From positions 248,001-312,000 of the forward strand of contig NZ_PZYZ01000004.1 of NCBI RefSeq assembly GCF_003047295.1: a stretch of 64,000 bases of DNA, written 5' to 3'. This stretch comes from Nocardioides sediminis (lineage in GTDB: Bacteria > Actinomycetota > Actinomycetes > Propionibacteriales > Nocardioidaceae). Below, piece after piece: positions 48,197 through 56,511 of the stretch. The notes under the pieces are model-generated. The model was not told where the DNA came from and searched no databases. It saw only the letters and a list, made by a program, of their open reading frames with translations. The position numbers were made by a program, and so were the translations under genes. Positions within the stretch are counted from its first letter, which is position 1. The number at the start of each line of letters is the position of its first letter.

Positions 48197-49804
48197 TCAG
48201 TGGTGCACGGCGCCCTCGGCGCCGGCACCGGTCAGGGCGCGGACCTCGAGCTCGGTGAAGCGGTCCTCCGCCGCGGGCTCCCGGCCGGTCACGGTGCCGA
48301 TGTAGCCGAGCAGGAAGCCCAGCGGGATCGACACGATGCCCGGGTTGTTGAGCGGGAAGATCGCCCAGTCCGAGTCGGGGAACAGCGAGGTCGGGCCGCC
48401 GGACATCACGGGCGAGAAGAAGACCAGCCCGACGGCGGCGATGAGGCCGCCGTAGATGCTCCACGTGGCGCCGCGGGTGTTGAAGCGCCGCCAGAACATG
48501 TTGTAGATGATTGCGGGCAGGTTGGCCGACGCCGCCACGGCGAACGCCAGCGCCACCAGGAAGGCGATGTTGAGCCGCTGCGCCGGGATGGACAGCGCGA
48601 TCGCGATGGCGCCGATGACGAACGCGGCGATCCGGGCGACCCGGACCTCGTCCTGCTCGGAGACCTTCTGGTCCTTCTTGATGACGCCCTTGTAGAGGTC
48701 GTGCGCCACCGACGAGGACGACGCGAGCGTCAGGCCGGCCACCACCGCGAGGATCGTGGCGAAGGCCACCGCGGCGATGAGGGCGAGCAGGATCGCACCA
48801 CCGGTGGACCCGTCGCCGCCGCCGACGGCCTCGGCGAGCAGCGGGGAGGCGAGGTTCTGGTTGCCGCCCTCGACCGGGTCGACCTGGGAGCGGTCCAGCA
48901 TGGCTGCCGCGCCGAAGCCCAGCACCAGCGTCATCAGGTAGAACGCGCCGATCAGGCCGATCGCCCACAGCACCGACTTGCGGGCGTCGCGCGCCGTCGG
49001 GACGGTGTAGAAGCGGATCAGGATGTGCGGCAGGCCGGCGGTACCGAGCACGAGGGCCAGGCCGAGCGACAGGAAGTCGATCTGCGAGGTCAGCGAGCTG
49101 CCGTACTGCAGGCCGGGCTGGAGGAACGCCTCGCCCTTGCCGGAGTTGTCCGCGGCCGCGCCGAGCAGCGAGGACAGGTTGAAGTTGAACTCCGCCAGCA
49201 CCAGCACGACGATCAGCGCCGAGCCGAGCATGAGCAGCACGGCCTTGACGATCTGGACGTAGGTCGTGCCCTTCATGCCGCCGACGACGACGTAGAAGAT
49301 CATCAGCACGCCGACGCCGATGATGGTGATGTTCTGCACCGCCTGGCTCTCAACGCCGAGCAGCAGCGCCACCAGGGTGCCGGCGCCGACCATCTGGGCG
49401 AGCAGGTAGAAGATCGACACGACCACGGTCGAGATCGAGGCCGCGGTGCGGACCTTGCGCTGGTTCATCCGGAAGGCCAGCTGGTCGGCCATGGTGTAGC
49501 GACCGGCGTTGCGCAGCATCTCGGCAACGAGGAGCAGCGCCACGAGCCATGCGACGAGGAAGCCGATGGAGTAGAGGAAGCCGTCGTACCCGTAGAGGGC
49601 GATGGCTCCGGAGATGCCGAGGAACGAGGCGGCCGACATGTAGTCGCCGCCGATGGCCAGGCCGTTCTGGAAGCCGGAGAAGGACCGGCCGCCGGAGTAG
49701 AAGTCGGTCGCGGTCTTGGTCTGGCGGCTGGCCCAGAAGGTGATGCCGACCGTCAGTGCGACGACGCTGAGGAAGAGGGCCGTGGTGAGGAACTGGTCGC
49801 TCAT
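48197..49804 (-). CDS. actP: Cation/acetate symporter ActP-like (SSS family)
   Basis: 535 aa, 13 or so hydrophobic helices. ATDFYSGGRSFSGFQNGLAIGGDYMSAASFLG and RFYTVPTARDARKS are the hallmarks of the acetate/glycolate branch of sodium:solute symporters. The start overlaps the DUF485 gene by 4 bases, the common yjcH-actP arrangement, and acs follows after 155 bases. The substrate is inferred from family and neighbours. Confidence 0.93.
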   Translation of the reverse strand: MSDQFLTTALFLSVVALTVGITFWASRQTKTATDFYSGGRSFSGFQNGLAIGGDYMSAASFLGISGAIALYGYDGFLYSIGFLVAWLVALLLVAEMLRNAGRYTMADQLAFRMNQRKVRTAASISTVVVSIFYLLAQMVGAGTLVALLLGVESQAVQNITIIGVGVLMIFYVVVGGMKGTTYVQIVKAVLLMLGSALIVVLVLAEFNFNLSSLLGAAADNSGKGEAFLQPGLQYGSSLTSQIDFLSLGLALVLGTAGLPHILIRFYTVPTARDARKSVLWAIGLIGAFYLMTLVLGFGAAAMLDRSQVDPVEGGNQNLASPLLAEAVGGGDGSTGGAILLALIAAVAFATILAVVAGLTLASSSSVAHDLYKGVIKKDQKVSEQDEVRVARIAAFVIGAIAIALSIPAQRLNIAFLVALAFAVAASANLPAIIYNMFWRRFNTRGATWSIYGGLIAAVGLVFFSPVMSGGPTSLFPDSDWAIFPLNNPGIVSIPLGFLLGYIGTVTGREPAAEDRFTELEVRALTGAGAEGAVHH

Positions 49805-50169
49805 GCCTGGCCTCGCTTCGCGTCGACGCCGGCCTGCTCGCGGTAGGCCTCCTCGAGGTTGCGCGCGAGCGGGTCGAGCTTGGCGTTGGAGTAGTTGCTG
49901 TACAGCCAGGCGAGGCCGAACGTGGTCACGAACTGGAGGAGCCCGAAGATCAGGGCGACGTTGATGTTGCCGACGACCTTGGTGTTCATGAAGTCCGGCG
50001 CCCAGTTCGACATGACGACGTACAGCAGGTACCAGGCCAGGAACGCCACGGTGGCGGGGATGACGAAGCCGCGGTAGCGACGTCGCAGCTCGGTGAACTC
50101 CGACGTCTCGTGCAGCCGGTCGTAGACAGGATCGTGGCGCGCAGCCTGTTCATGGGTCTCGGGTGTCAC
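49801..50169 (-). CDS. DUF485 membrane protein (YjcH-like)
   Basis: 122 aa with two membrane helices (about 40-62 and 75-97) and the FTELRRRYRGFVIPATVAFLAWY core of DUF485, the small partner encoded with ActP-type symporters. The GTG at 50169 has GGAAGGAAC upstream. A Crp-like site lies 31-46 bases before it. Confidence 0.92.
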   Translation of the reverse strand: MTPETHEQAARHDPVYDRLHETSEFTELRRRYRGFVIPATVAFLAWYLLYVVMSNWAPDFMNTKVVGNINVALIFGLLQFVTTFGLAWLYSNYSNAKLDPLARNLEEAYREQAGVDAKRGQA

Positions 50170-50199
50170 GGGGGTTCCTTCCGCGCGGGGCCACCGAGG

Positions 50200-50215
50200 T
50201 GTGACCGCCGTCACC
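50200..50215. promoter_or_regulatory. Candidate Crp-binding site before DUF485-actP
   Basis: TGTGACCGCCGTCACC matches TGTGA-N6-TCACA at 9 of 10 consensus bases. crp is encoded 9.7 kb away in the same window, and acetate genes are known Crp or GlxR targets in other actinobacteria. I could not fix the promoter, so activation or repression is undecided. The 194-base gap holds no gene. Confidence 0.55.
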
Positions 50216-50363
50216 GTCGCACCGCCGCGGCCGGGTCCGGGAGGGGGTCGAGGGCGTACGTCGGCGGGCGGGGGCGGCGCGTCGCCGAGCGGTCGGTTGC
50301 GCACGACGAGCGGTCGACGGACCGCCCGCGCCGCCGGGCGACGCGGGGAGGTCCGGGCCGGGG

Positions 50364-51902
50364 CTACGGCTTGCTCGACGCGGCCTCGGCGAGCGACTCG
50401 TGCGGACCGTCGCCGTTGGACGTGCCGGTGGCGTGGCCCACGGACTTCTTGATGAGCGCCTCGAGGTCGAGGCCGGTCGACGTCTTGAGCATGTTGAGGG
50501 TCTGCACGACGTTGTCGTTGACCTGCCGCGGCAGCGCGCCGGCACCGTCGGGCGAGATCACCGTGAGCTGGTCGATCGCGGCCATCGGCGAGGCGACCTC
50601 GCGGGCGATCTGGGGGAGCACCTCGATCAGCATCTGCAGCACGGCCGCGTCGTTGTAGTGCGCGAACGCGTCGGCGCGCTTGTCCATCGCCTCGGCCTCG
50701 GCCTGCCCGACCGCCAGGGTCGCGGCCGCGGTCGCCTCGCCCTCGGCACGGGTCGCCTCGGCCTCGGCGGTGCGGCGGGCCTTCTCGGCCTCACCACGGC
50801 GCGCGCCCTCGATGGCCTCGGCCTCGGCGAGCGCCGTACGCCGCGACTTCTCCGCCTCGCCGCTCAGCCGCGCCTCCTCGGCCTTGGCCTGCGCGGCGGC
50901 GATGGTGGCCGCCTTGCGGGCCTCGGCGCCCGCGATCTCGGCGGTGCGCTGGGCCTCGGCCTCCTGCTCGACCTTGTAGCGGGCGGCGTCGGCGGGCTTG
51001 CGGACCTCGGTCTCGAGGTTGCGCTCGGTGAGTGCCGCCCGGCGTACGGCGACCTTCTCCTGCTCGAGCAGGATCGCCTGGTCGCGGTCGGCCTGGGCGA
51101 GCGGGCCGGAGGCGGCAGCGGTGGCCGCGGCGGCGTCGGTCTCGGCCTTGATCTCGGCCTGCTTGAGGGCCAGGGTCCGGGTCGAGACGGCGATCTCCTG
51201 CTCGGCGGCGATCCGGGCCTGCTCGGCCGCCTGGCGGGCGTTGGCCTCGGCGATGGACGCGGCCTGCTGGATCCGCGCGGCCTCGGGACGGCCGAGGTCG
51301 GCGAGGTAGGTGCCGTCGTCGGTGACGTCCTGGATCTGGAAGGTGTCGAGGATGAGCCCCTGGCCGGTCAGGGAGTTCTCCGACTCGTCGGCGACGCGCT
51401 GGGCGAACGCCGCGCGGTCGCGGATGATCTGCTCGACCGTCAGGCCGCCGACGATGGAGCGCAGGGCACCGGCCAGCACCTCCTGGGTGAAGGACTCGAT
51501 CTCGCCCTGCTGGGCGAGGAAGCGCTGGGCCGCCAGTCGGATCTGGTCGGCGTTGCCGCCGACCTTGACGATCGCGACGCCCTCCACGTTGAGCTTGATG
51601 CCCTGCCCGGAGACCGCACCGCGGATCTGCACCGAGATGCGGCGCGAGGACAGGTCGAGGGTGGCGAGCTTCTGGACGAACGGGATGACGAACACGCCGC
51701 CGCCGAGGATGACCTTCTGCCCCGAGAGGTCGTGGCTCAACGCGCCGGTCTCGGGGTTGAGGACCGCCTTGCCCTTGCGTCCGGTGACGATGTAGGCCTG
51801 GTTGGGCCCGGCCACCTTGTAGCGGCTCGTGACGAGCAGCAGGAGCAGGACGACGAGGACGACGAGGCCGCCGAGGGCGACGACGGGGCTGGACAGGTCC
51901 AC
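50364..51902 (-). CDS. Flotillin-family (SPFH/band 7) protein
   Basis: 512 aa. One N-terminal membrane helix (about 7-25), an SPFH domain (about 28-200), then a very long Ala/Glu-rich coiled coil (about 210-420) and a flotillin C-terminal segment. Flotillins organise membrane microdomains. The GTG has AGGAGA upstream. It follows the NfeD-like gene by 44 bases, the classic floA/nfeD pairing. Confidence 0.92.
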   Translation of the reverse strand: MDLSSPVVALGGLVVLVVLLLLLVTSRYKVAGPNQAYIVTGRKGKAVLNPETGALSHDLSGQKVILGGGVFVIPFVQKLATLDLSSRRISVQIRGAVSGQGIKLNVEGVAIVKVGGNADQIRLAAQRFLAQQGEIESFTQEVLAGALRSIVGGLTVEQIIRDRAAFAQRVADESENSLTGQGLILDTFQIQDVTDDGTYLADLGRPEAARIQQAASIAEANARQAAEQARIAAEQEIAVSTRTLALKQAEIKAETDAAAATAAASGPLAQADRDQAILLEQEKVAVRRAALTERNLETEVRKPADAARYKVEQEAEAQRTAEIAGAEARKAATIAAAQAKAEEARLSGEAEKSRRTALAEAEAIEGARRGEAEKARRTAEAEATRAEGEATAAATLAVGQAEAEAMDKRADAFAHYNDAAVLQMLIEVLPQIAREVASPMAAIDQLTVISPDGAGALPRQVNDNVVQTLNMLKTSTGLDLEALIKKSVGHATGTSNGDGPHESLAEAASSKP

Positions 51903-51946
51903 TGGGTTCTCCTAGGCGTGGCGCGGGTTCGCGGGTGGTGGGGGTG

Positions 51947-52447
51947 TCAGGGGAGCTCGGGCCACACCGGGGCGACCGTGACCGAGGTGGGCGAGAGGAC
52001 GCTGGTGACGTGCACCGGCGTCCCGGGCTCGATGGGCTGCTCGGCGCGCGCGTTGAGCCGCATCACGTGGCCACCGACGAGGACGTCGACGACGCCGAGG
52101 CCGTCGGCCGGGATGGGCGTGACCACACGCGCGTCGCGGCCGATGGTGTCGTCGGTGGTCGGGGTCGAGTCGCTGCTGCCGTCCCGCAGCAGCCGGGTGA
52201 GCCACCACGCGAACCAGGCGAACGCCGCCCCGGTGACGAGGCCGACCGGGACGGCCACGGCCGTGCCGACGACGCCCTGCGCGGCGGCCGCGCCGAAGCC
52301 GGTGGCGGCGACGAAGGCGCCGACCACGGCGCTGGAGAAGACGTCACCGGCGAGGGCGTCGAGGGCGCCGTCGAAGAGGTCGCCGACGAGGAGCGAGACC
52401 AGGAGCAGGCCGAGTCCGGCCAGCCCGATCACGATGAACGTCGTCAT
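51947..52447 (-). CDS. NfeD-like membrane protein
   Basis: 166 aa. Three hydrophobic segments (about 4-25, 35-60, 62-85) and a C-terminal OB-fold (about 100-165, starting RDARVVTPI) as in short NfeD proteins that partner flotillins. The ATG at 52447 has GGGGGTGGC upstream. The 112 bases behind it hold only a short hairpin (52473-52485). Confidence 0.88.
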   Translation of the reverse strand: MTTFIVIGLAGLGLLLVSLLVGDLFDGALDALAGDVFSSAVVGAFVAATGFGAAAAQGVVGTAVAVPVGLVTGAAFAWFAWWLTRLLRDGSSDSTPTTDDTIGRDARVVTPIPADGLGVVDVLVGGHVMRLNARAEQPIEPGTPVHVTSVLSPTSVTVAPVWPELP

Positions 52448-52559
52448 GCCACCCCCGTGGTGCAACCCCGTTGCCCCGACGGGGCGCGCCCAGCATGGCA
52501 GACGTGGCCGCCCGGCGCGCGGGAAACCCCGGGGCCCGGCCGATCCGGCGTACGACGCC

Positions 52560-54071
52560 TCAGCGCGCGAGGTCCACGGCCTCCGGCGTGTGCAGCCGGA
52601 CCATGAACCGACCCGCGTGCGCGGGGATGCGGGACCGCGTCGCCCGGCTCACCACGACCATCGTGGCCAGGGCCGCCGGCACGCTCCAGGCAGCCGGCTG
52701 GCCGAGCAGCACCGCCGCCCAGCCCGTCGTGGCGCTGGTCAGCAACGTCCACCCGACGGCGCAGCCGGACCCGATGCCGCCCACCAGCAGCCCGGCCACG
52801 GCACCCGCCGCCGTGAGCCCGCGCCACCAGATGCCGAGCAGCAGCAGCGGGCAGAACGTCGAGGCGGCCACCGCGAAGGCCAGCCCGACGGTCCGGGCCA
52901 CCCCGACGTCAGGAGCGGCGATGGCCACCGCGCACGGCACGACCACCGCGGCGACGCCCGCGACCCGGAAGGCGGTGATCCCGGAGAGCCGACGGCTGGC
53001 GACGTCCTGGCTGAGCACGCCGGCGACGGCGATCGTCAGGCCCGAGCTGGTGGACAGGAAGGCCGCGAACGCGCCGGCCGTCACCAGGCCGGTCAGCAGC
53101 TCGCCGCCGAGCCCGGGGACCATCAGCCGGGGCAGCTCGAGCACGAGGACGTCGGAGGCGCGCACGATCGAGTCCGACGCGTAGAGCCGGCCCAGCGCGC
53201 CGTACACGGGCGGAAGCAGGTAGAAGACGCCGAGCAGGCCCAGCACCACGAGCGTCGTACGCCGCGCGGCGCGGCCGTCGGGGTTGGTGTAGAAGCGGAC
53301 CACCACGTGCGGCAGGCCCATGGTGCCGAGAAACGTCGCGATGATGAGCGAGTAGGTGACGTAGAGGCCCTGCGCGCCGCCGTCGCCGAGCGGGAGCGAC
53401 CAGAAGGCGTCGCCGGGGATGGCCGCGTCGGCCGGGTTGGGCGCTCCGTCGCCGGCCCAGACCGCGAGCAGGACGCACGCCGGGACCAGCAGGGCGGTGA
53501 GCTTGAGCCAGTACTGGAACGCCTGGACGAAGGTGATGCTGCGCATGCCGCCGGAGGTGACGTTGATGAGCACGACCGCCGCCACGATCACCGCGCCTAG
53601 CCAGGGCGGGGCGCCGATGGTGGCGGCCAGGGTGACGCCGGCGCCCTGGAACTGGGGGAGCAGGTAGAGCCAGCCGATGCCGACCACCAGCGCCGAGCAC
53701 AGGGACCGGACCCGTCGCGAGCCCAGCCTGGCCTCGGCGAAGTCCGGCAGCGTGTAGGCGCCGCTGCGCCGCAGCGGGGCCGCGACGAGGACCAGCAGGA
53801 CGAGGTAGCCGGCGGTCCAGCCGACGGGGTACCAGAGCATGTCGGCACCGAAGACGAGCACCAGCCCGGCGATGCCGAGGAAGGATGCCGCCGAGAGGTA
53901 CTCCCCGCCGATCGCGCTCGCGTTGAGGCCCGGACGGACGGTGCGCGAGGCGACGAAGAAGTCGCTGGTCGTGCGCGAGAAGCGCAGCCCCCAGGTGCCG
54001 ATCGCCAGCGTCGCGACGGTCACCAGGACGACCGCGACGATGCCGGGGGCGGTGGTCACGGCGTCGTTCAT
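52560..54071 (-). CDS. Sodium:solute symporter, second ActP/MctP-like copy
   Basis: 503 aa. TTSDFFVASRTVRPGLNASAIGGEYLSAASFLG and RFYTNPDGRAARR place it in the monocarboxylate branch of the SSS family, but it is well diverged from the ActP at 48197. The start overlaps a second DUF485 gene by 4 bases, and a LytTR regulator and LytS kinase lie upstream. Acetate, pyruvate or another short carboxylate is the likely substrate. Confidence 0.9.
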   Translation of the reverse strand: MNDAVTTAPGIVAVVLVTVATLAIGTWGLRFSRTTSDFFVASRTVRPGLNASAIGGEYLSAASFLGIAGLVLVFGADMLWYPVGWTAGYLVLLVLVAAPLRRSGAYTLPDFAEARLGSRRVRSLCSALVVGIGWLYLLPQFQGAGVTLAATIGAPPWLGAVIVAAVVLINVTSGGMRSITFVQAFQYWLKLTALLVPACVLLAVWAGDGAPNPADAAIPGDAFWSLPLGDGGAQGLYVTYSLIIATFLGTMGLPHVVVRFYTNPDGRAARRTTLVVLGLLGVFYLLPPVYGALGRLYASDSIVRASDVLVLELPRLMVPGLGGELLTGLVTAGAFAAFLSTSSGLTIAVAGVLSQDVASRRLSGITAFRVAGVAAVVVPCAVAIAAPDVGVARTVGLAFAVAASTFCPLLLLGIWWRGLTAAGAVAGLLVGGIGSGCAVGWTLLTSATTGWAAVLLGQPAAWSVPAALATMVVVSRATRSRIPAHAGRFMVRLHTPEAVDLAR

Positions 54072-54475
54072 CGCTCGTCCGGTTGGTCGGCGACGAGGTC
54101 GGCGAAGTCGCGCTCGTTGGCCTCCGCGCGGCGGACGTAGAACCAGCCGAGCACGATCAACCAGGGGTAGACCAGGACGCCGAGCAGCAGCCACGGCACC
54201 GGGACGCCGAGCAGGCGCAGGTCGCTGAGGTGCGGGAAGACGTGGAAGACCAGCGGCAGCACCCCGACGGTGAGCCCGAGCGCCACCAGCACGCCGGCCG
54301 CGAGCCGCAGCTGCTCGCCGAGCAGCGAGCTCATGTAGACGGCGCCCAGCTCGGAGTCCGCGTCGATCTCGCGCGACGCCGTCGGTCGTACGCCGCTCGC
54401 GCGCCGCCGCGGGGGACCGGTCACCCGGACCCGGGCCGGCCGCCCGCCCGTGCCGCTCGTGGGCTCGGCGCTCAC
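54068..54475 (-). CDS. DUF485-like small membrane protein, second copy
   Basis: 135 aa. About 60 hydrophilic residues, then two membrane helices (about 63-84 and 92-115) and the end YVRRAEANERDFADLVADQP. It occupies the DUF485 position before the symporter but matches the family less well than the protein at 49801. GTG start overlapping the regulator stop by 4 bases, and stop overlapping the symporter start by 4 bases: one coupled unit. Confidence 0.78.
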   Translation of the reverse strand: MSAEPTSGTGGRPARVRVTGPPRRRASGVRPTASREIDADSELGAVYMSSLLGEQLRLAAGVLVALGLTVGVLPLVFHVFPHLSDLRLLGVPVPWLLLGVLVYPWLIVLGWFYVRRAEANERDFADLVADQPDER

Positions 54476-55185
54476 CCGGACCGCCGGGTCAGCAGGTCGC
54501 GCAGCTCGCGGGTGTGTCGGCGGCTGACCGAGAGCTCCTGGCCGGCGACCACCACCGAGACCCGGCCCGACTCGGTGCGGACCTCCTCGATGTGGGGGAG
54601 CGAGACGAGCAGGGAGCGGTGGATGCGCACGAACCCGGCCGGCGCCCACTCCTCGGCCAGGGTGGACAGCGGCGTCCGCACCAGGTGCGAGCCCTCGGCG
54701 GTGTGCAGCCGGGCGTAGTCACCCTGCGCCTCGACGTGGGTGATGTCCGAACGCTGCACGAACCGGGTCACCCCGCCCCGCTCGACGGCGATCTGGGCGT
54801 CGCCCGACGGCGCCGGCGTGCCCGCGTCGACCACGCGTCGTACGGCCTCGGCGAGACGCTCGGCCCGCACCGGCTTGAGGACGTAGTCGACCGCCGCGAG
54901 CTCGAAGGCGGACACGGCGTGCTCCTCGTGCGCGGTGACGAACACGATCGGGGGCGGCGACTTGAAGCGGGACAGCACCTGGGCCAGGTCGAGGCCGGTG
55001 AGGCCGGGCATCTGGATGTCGAGGAAGACCGCGTCGACCTCGAGGTCCTGCAGCACCCGCAGCGCCTCGGTGGCCGAGTCGCAGCCCAGCACGCCGGCGA
55101 CGCGGGGGTCGCGCTCGAGGAGGTAGGTCAGCTCGTCGAGGGCGGGCCGCTCGTCGTCGATGACGAGGATGCGCAGGCCGCTCAT
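54472..55185 (-). CDS. LytTR-family response regulator
   Basis: 237 aa. The receiver has DDE (about 10-12), the phospho-Asp in VFLDIQMPG and Lys in YVLKPV. The C-terminal LytTR DNA-binding domain runs from about 135 (DITHVEAQGDYARLHT, then RIHRSLLVSLPHI). The ATG lies 8 bases after TAGGCT (55194-55199), so it may have its own leaderless promoter besides read-through from the kinase gene 41 bases upstream. It probably regulates the following DUF485-symporter pair, as BtsSR and YpdAB do for carboxylate transporters. Confidence 0.92.
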   Translation of the reverse strand: MSGLRILVIDDERPALDELTYLLERDPRVAGVLGCDSATEALRVLQDLEVDAVFLDIQMPGLTGLDLAQVLSRFKSPPPIVFVTAHEEHAVSAFELAAVDYVLKPVRAERLAEAVRRVVDAGTPAPSGDAQIAVERGGVTRFVQRSDITHVEAQGDYARLHTAEGSHLVRTPLSTLAEEWAPAGFVRIHRSLLVSLPHIEEVRTESGRVSVVVAGQELSVSRRHTRELRDLLTRRSG

Positions 55186-55226
55186 GGGCACGCAGCCTAC
55201 GTTCGAAACCGGGCTCCTCGGGCGGC

Positions 55227-56372
55227 TCAGACGCTCGCGGCGACCCCGGGTGCGAACTTGGGCACCCGCACGACCACCTTGGTGCCGGCACCCGGCGCGG
55301 TCTCGACGACCAGCCCGTAGTCGTCGCCGTAGGCGTTGCGCAGCCGCGCGTCGACGTTGCCGAGCCCCACCGAGTCCATGGAGGCGTCGCCGGCCAGCGC
55401 GCGGCGTACGCGCTCGGGGTCCTCGCCGGTGCCGTCGTCCTCGACCTCGATCACGCACTCCTGGTCGAGGTCGCGGGCCAGGATGCTCAGCCGTCCGACA
55501 CCGTCCTCCTTGTCGACGCTGGCCTCGAGGCCGTGCCGCACGGCGTTCTCGACCAGCGGCTGGATGCACAGGAACGGCACCGCGACGGGCAGCACCTCCG
55601 GAGCGATGCGCAGCGTCACCTGCAGCCGGTCGCCGAACCGCGCCTGCTCGAGCAGCAGGTAGCGCTCCACCGAGCGGAGCTCCTCGGCGAGGGTCGTGTA
55701 CTCCCCGTGGCGGCGGAAGGAGTAGCGGGTGAAGTCGGCGAACTCCAGCAGCAGCTCGCGCGCCCGGTCGGGGTCGGTGCGCACGAAGCTGGCGATGGCA
55801 CCGAGGGAGTTGTAGATGAAGTGCGGACTGATCTGGGCGCGCAGCGCGCGGACCTCGGCCTCCATGAGGCGCGTGCGCGAGGCGTCGAGCTGGGCGAGCT
55901 CGAGCTGTCCCGAGACCCACAGCGCCACCTCGTCGGCGGCCCGGATGAGGCCTCCCGTGGCGTACGCCGCGCCGACCACCAGCGCGCCGACGATCGTCTC
56001 CTCGACGACGAGCGGCGCCAGCACCACCTGCCGGACCTCGCAGCGCGGGTCCTGGCAGGCCAGGTCGGCGACCCGGGTGCGGCCCGTCTCGACGAGGTCG
56101 GGGAGGAAGCGCGGCACGTCCTCGGCGTGGTGCTGGCCGGAGCCGTCCCACGCCAGCACCCCGCTGGCGTCGGTCAGCGCCGCGGCTGGGGTGCCGAGCA
56201 GGGCGCGGAGGTGGCCCAGGCTGCGCTCCGCGCTGTCGACCGTCAGCCCCGCGCGCAGTGCCGGGCTGGCCAGCGACGCGTTGTGCAGCGCCCGGAACGT
56301 CGCCCGGTCGGCCTGGGAGCCCAGCGCCGTGCGCCGGCTGTCGGACCGTCGCCAGAGCCGGGGTCGCGCCAT
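55227..56372 (-). CDS. LytS-type sensor histidine kinase, soluble
   Basis: 381 aa. An N-terminal GAF-like sensor region (about 40-160, with Cys at about 105 and 110 in LACQDPRCEV) leads to a His_kinase domain (RAQISPHFIYNSL with phospho-His) and a HATPase domain (LVENAVRHGLE, VEDDGTG). No membrane helix is evident, so the signal is sensed in the cytoplasm, which fits a metabolite. The ATG lies 7 bases after TAGTCT (56380-56385): leaderless. Confidence 0.9.
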   Translation of the reverse strand: MARPRLWRRSDSRRTALGSQADRATFRALHNASLASPALRAGLTVDSAERSLGHLRALLGTPAAALTDASGVLAWDGSGQHHAEDVPRFLPDLVETGRTRVADLACQDPRCEVRQVVLAPLVVEETIVGALVVGAAYATGGLIRAADEVALWVSGQLELAQLDASRTRLMEAEVRALRAQISPHFIYNSLGAIASFVRTDPDRARELLLEFADFTRYSFRRHGEYTTLAEELRSVERYLLLEQARFGDRLQVTLRIAPEVLPVAVPFLCIQPLVENAVRHGLEASVDKEDGVGRLSILARDLDQECVIEVEDDGTGEDPERVRRALAGDASMDSVGLGNVDARLRNAYGDDYGLVVETAPGAGTKVVVRVPKFAPGVAASV

Positions 56373-56404
56373 GCGGGGGAGACTACTCAGGGGGCAGCTG
56401 TCGG

Positions 56405-56426
56405 AGTCACCGCTTCAGCGGTGACT
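56405..56426. promoter_or_regulatory. Perfect palindrome at the -35 position of the lytS-like gene
   Basis: 10-base arms agtcaccgct and agcggtgact around 2 bases. With transcription starting at the ATG (56372) the element spans about -33 to -54, so it could be an operator. It could instead be part of the terminator of the methyltransferase gene, which ends at 56512 on the same strand. Confidence 0.5.
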
Positions 56427-56430
56427 CTGG

Positions 56431-56462
56431 CGCTTGCTGGCCGATGCAACGGCCAGCAAGCG
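56431..56462 (-). terminator. Hairpin after the methyltransferase gene
   Basis: Exact 12-base arms cgcttgctggcc (56431-56442) and ggccagcaagcg (56451-56462), 8-base loop. A further ggccagcaag at 56471-56480 could form an alternative pair with the first arm. Confidence 0.65.
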
Positions 56463-56511
56463 TCAAGGTCGGCCAGCAAGTACGCCGCGGGCCCGTCCCG
56501 GTCCCGCTGGG

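Noticed and set aside
50400..53600. Open frame of about 1,066 codons opposite the flotillin gene
   Set aside because: Antisense to the Ala/Glu coiled coil, whose codon pattern leaves the complementary frame open.
55196..55215. TTCGAA near the lytR start as a tRNA T-loop
   Set aside because: No acceptor or anticodon stem can be drawn around it.
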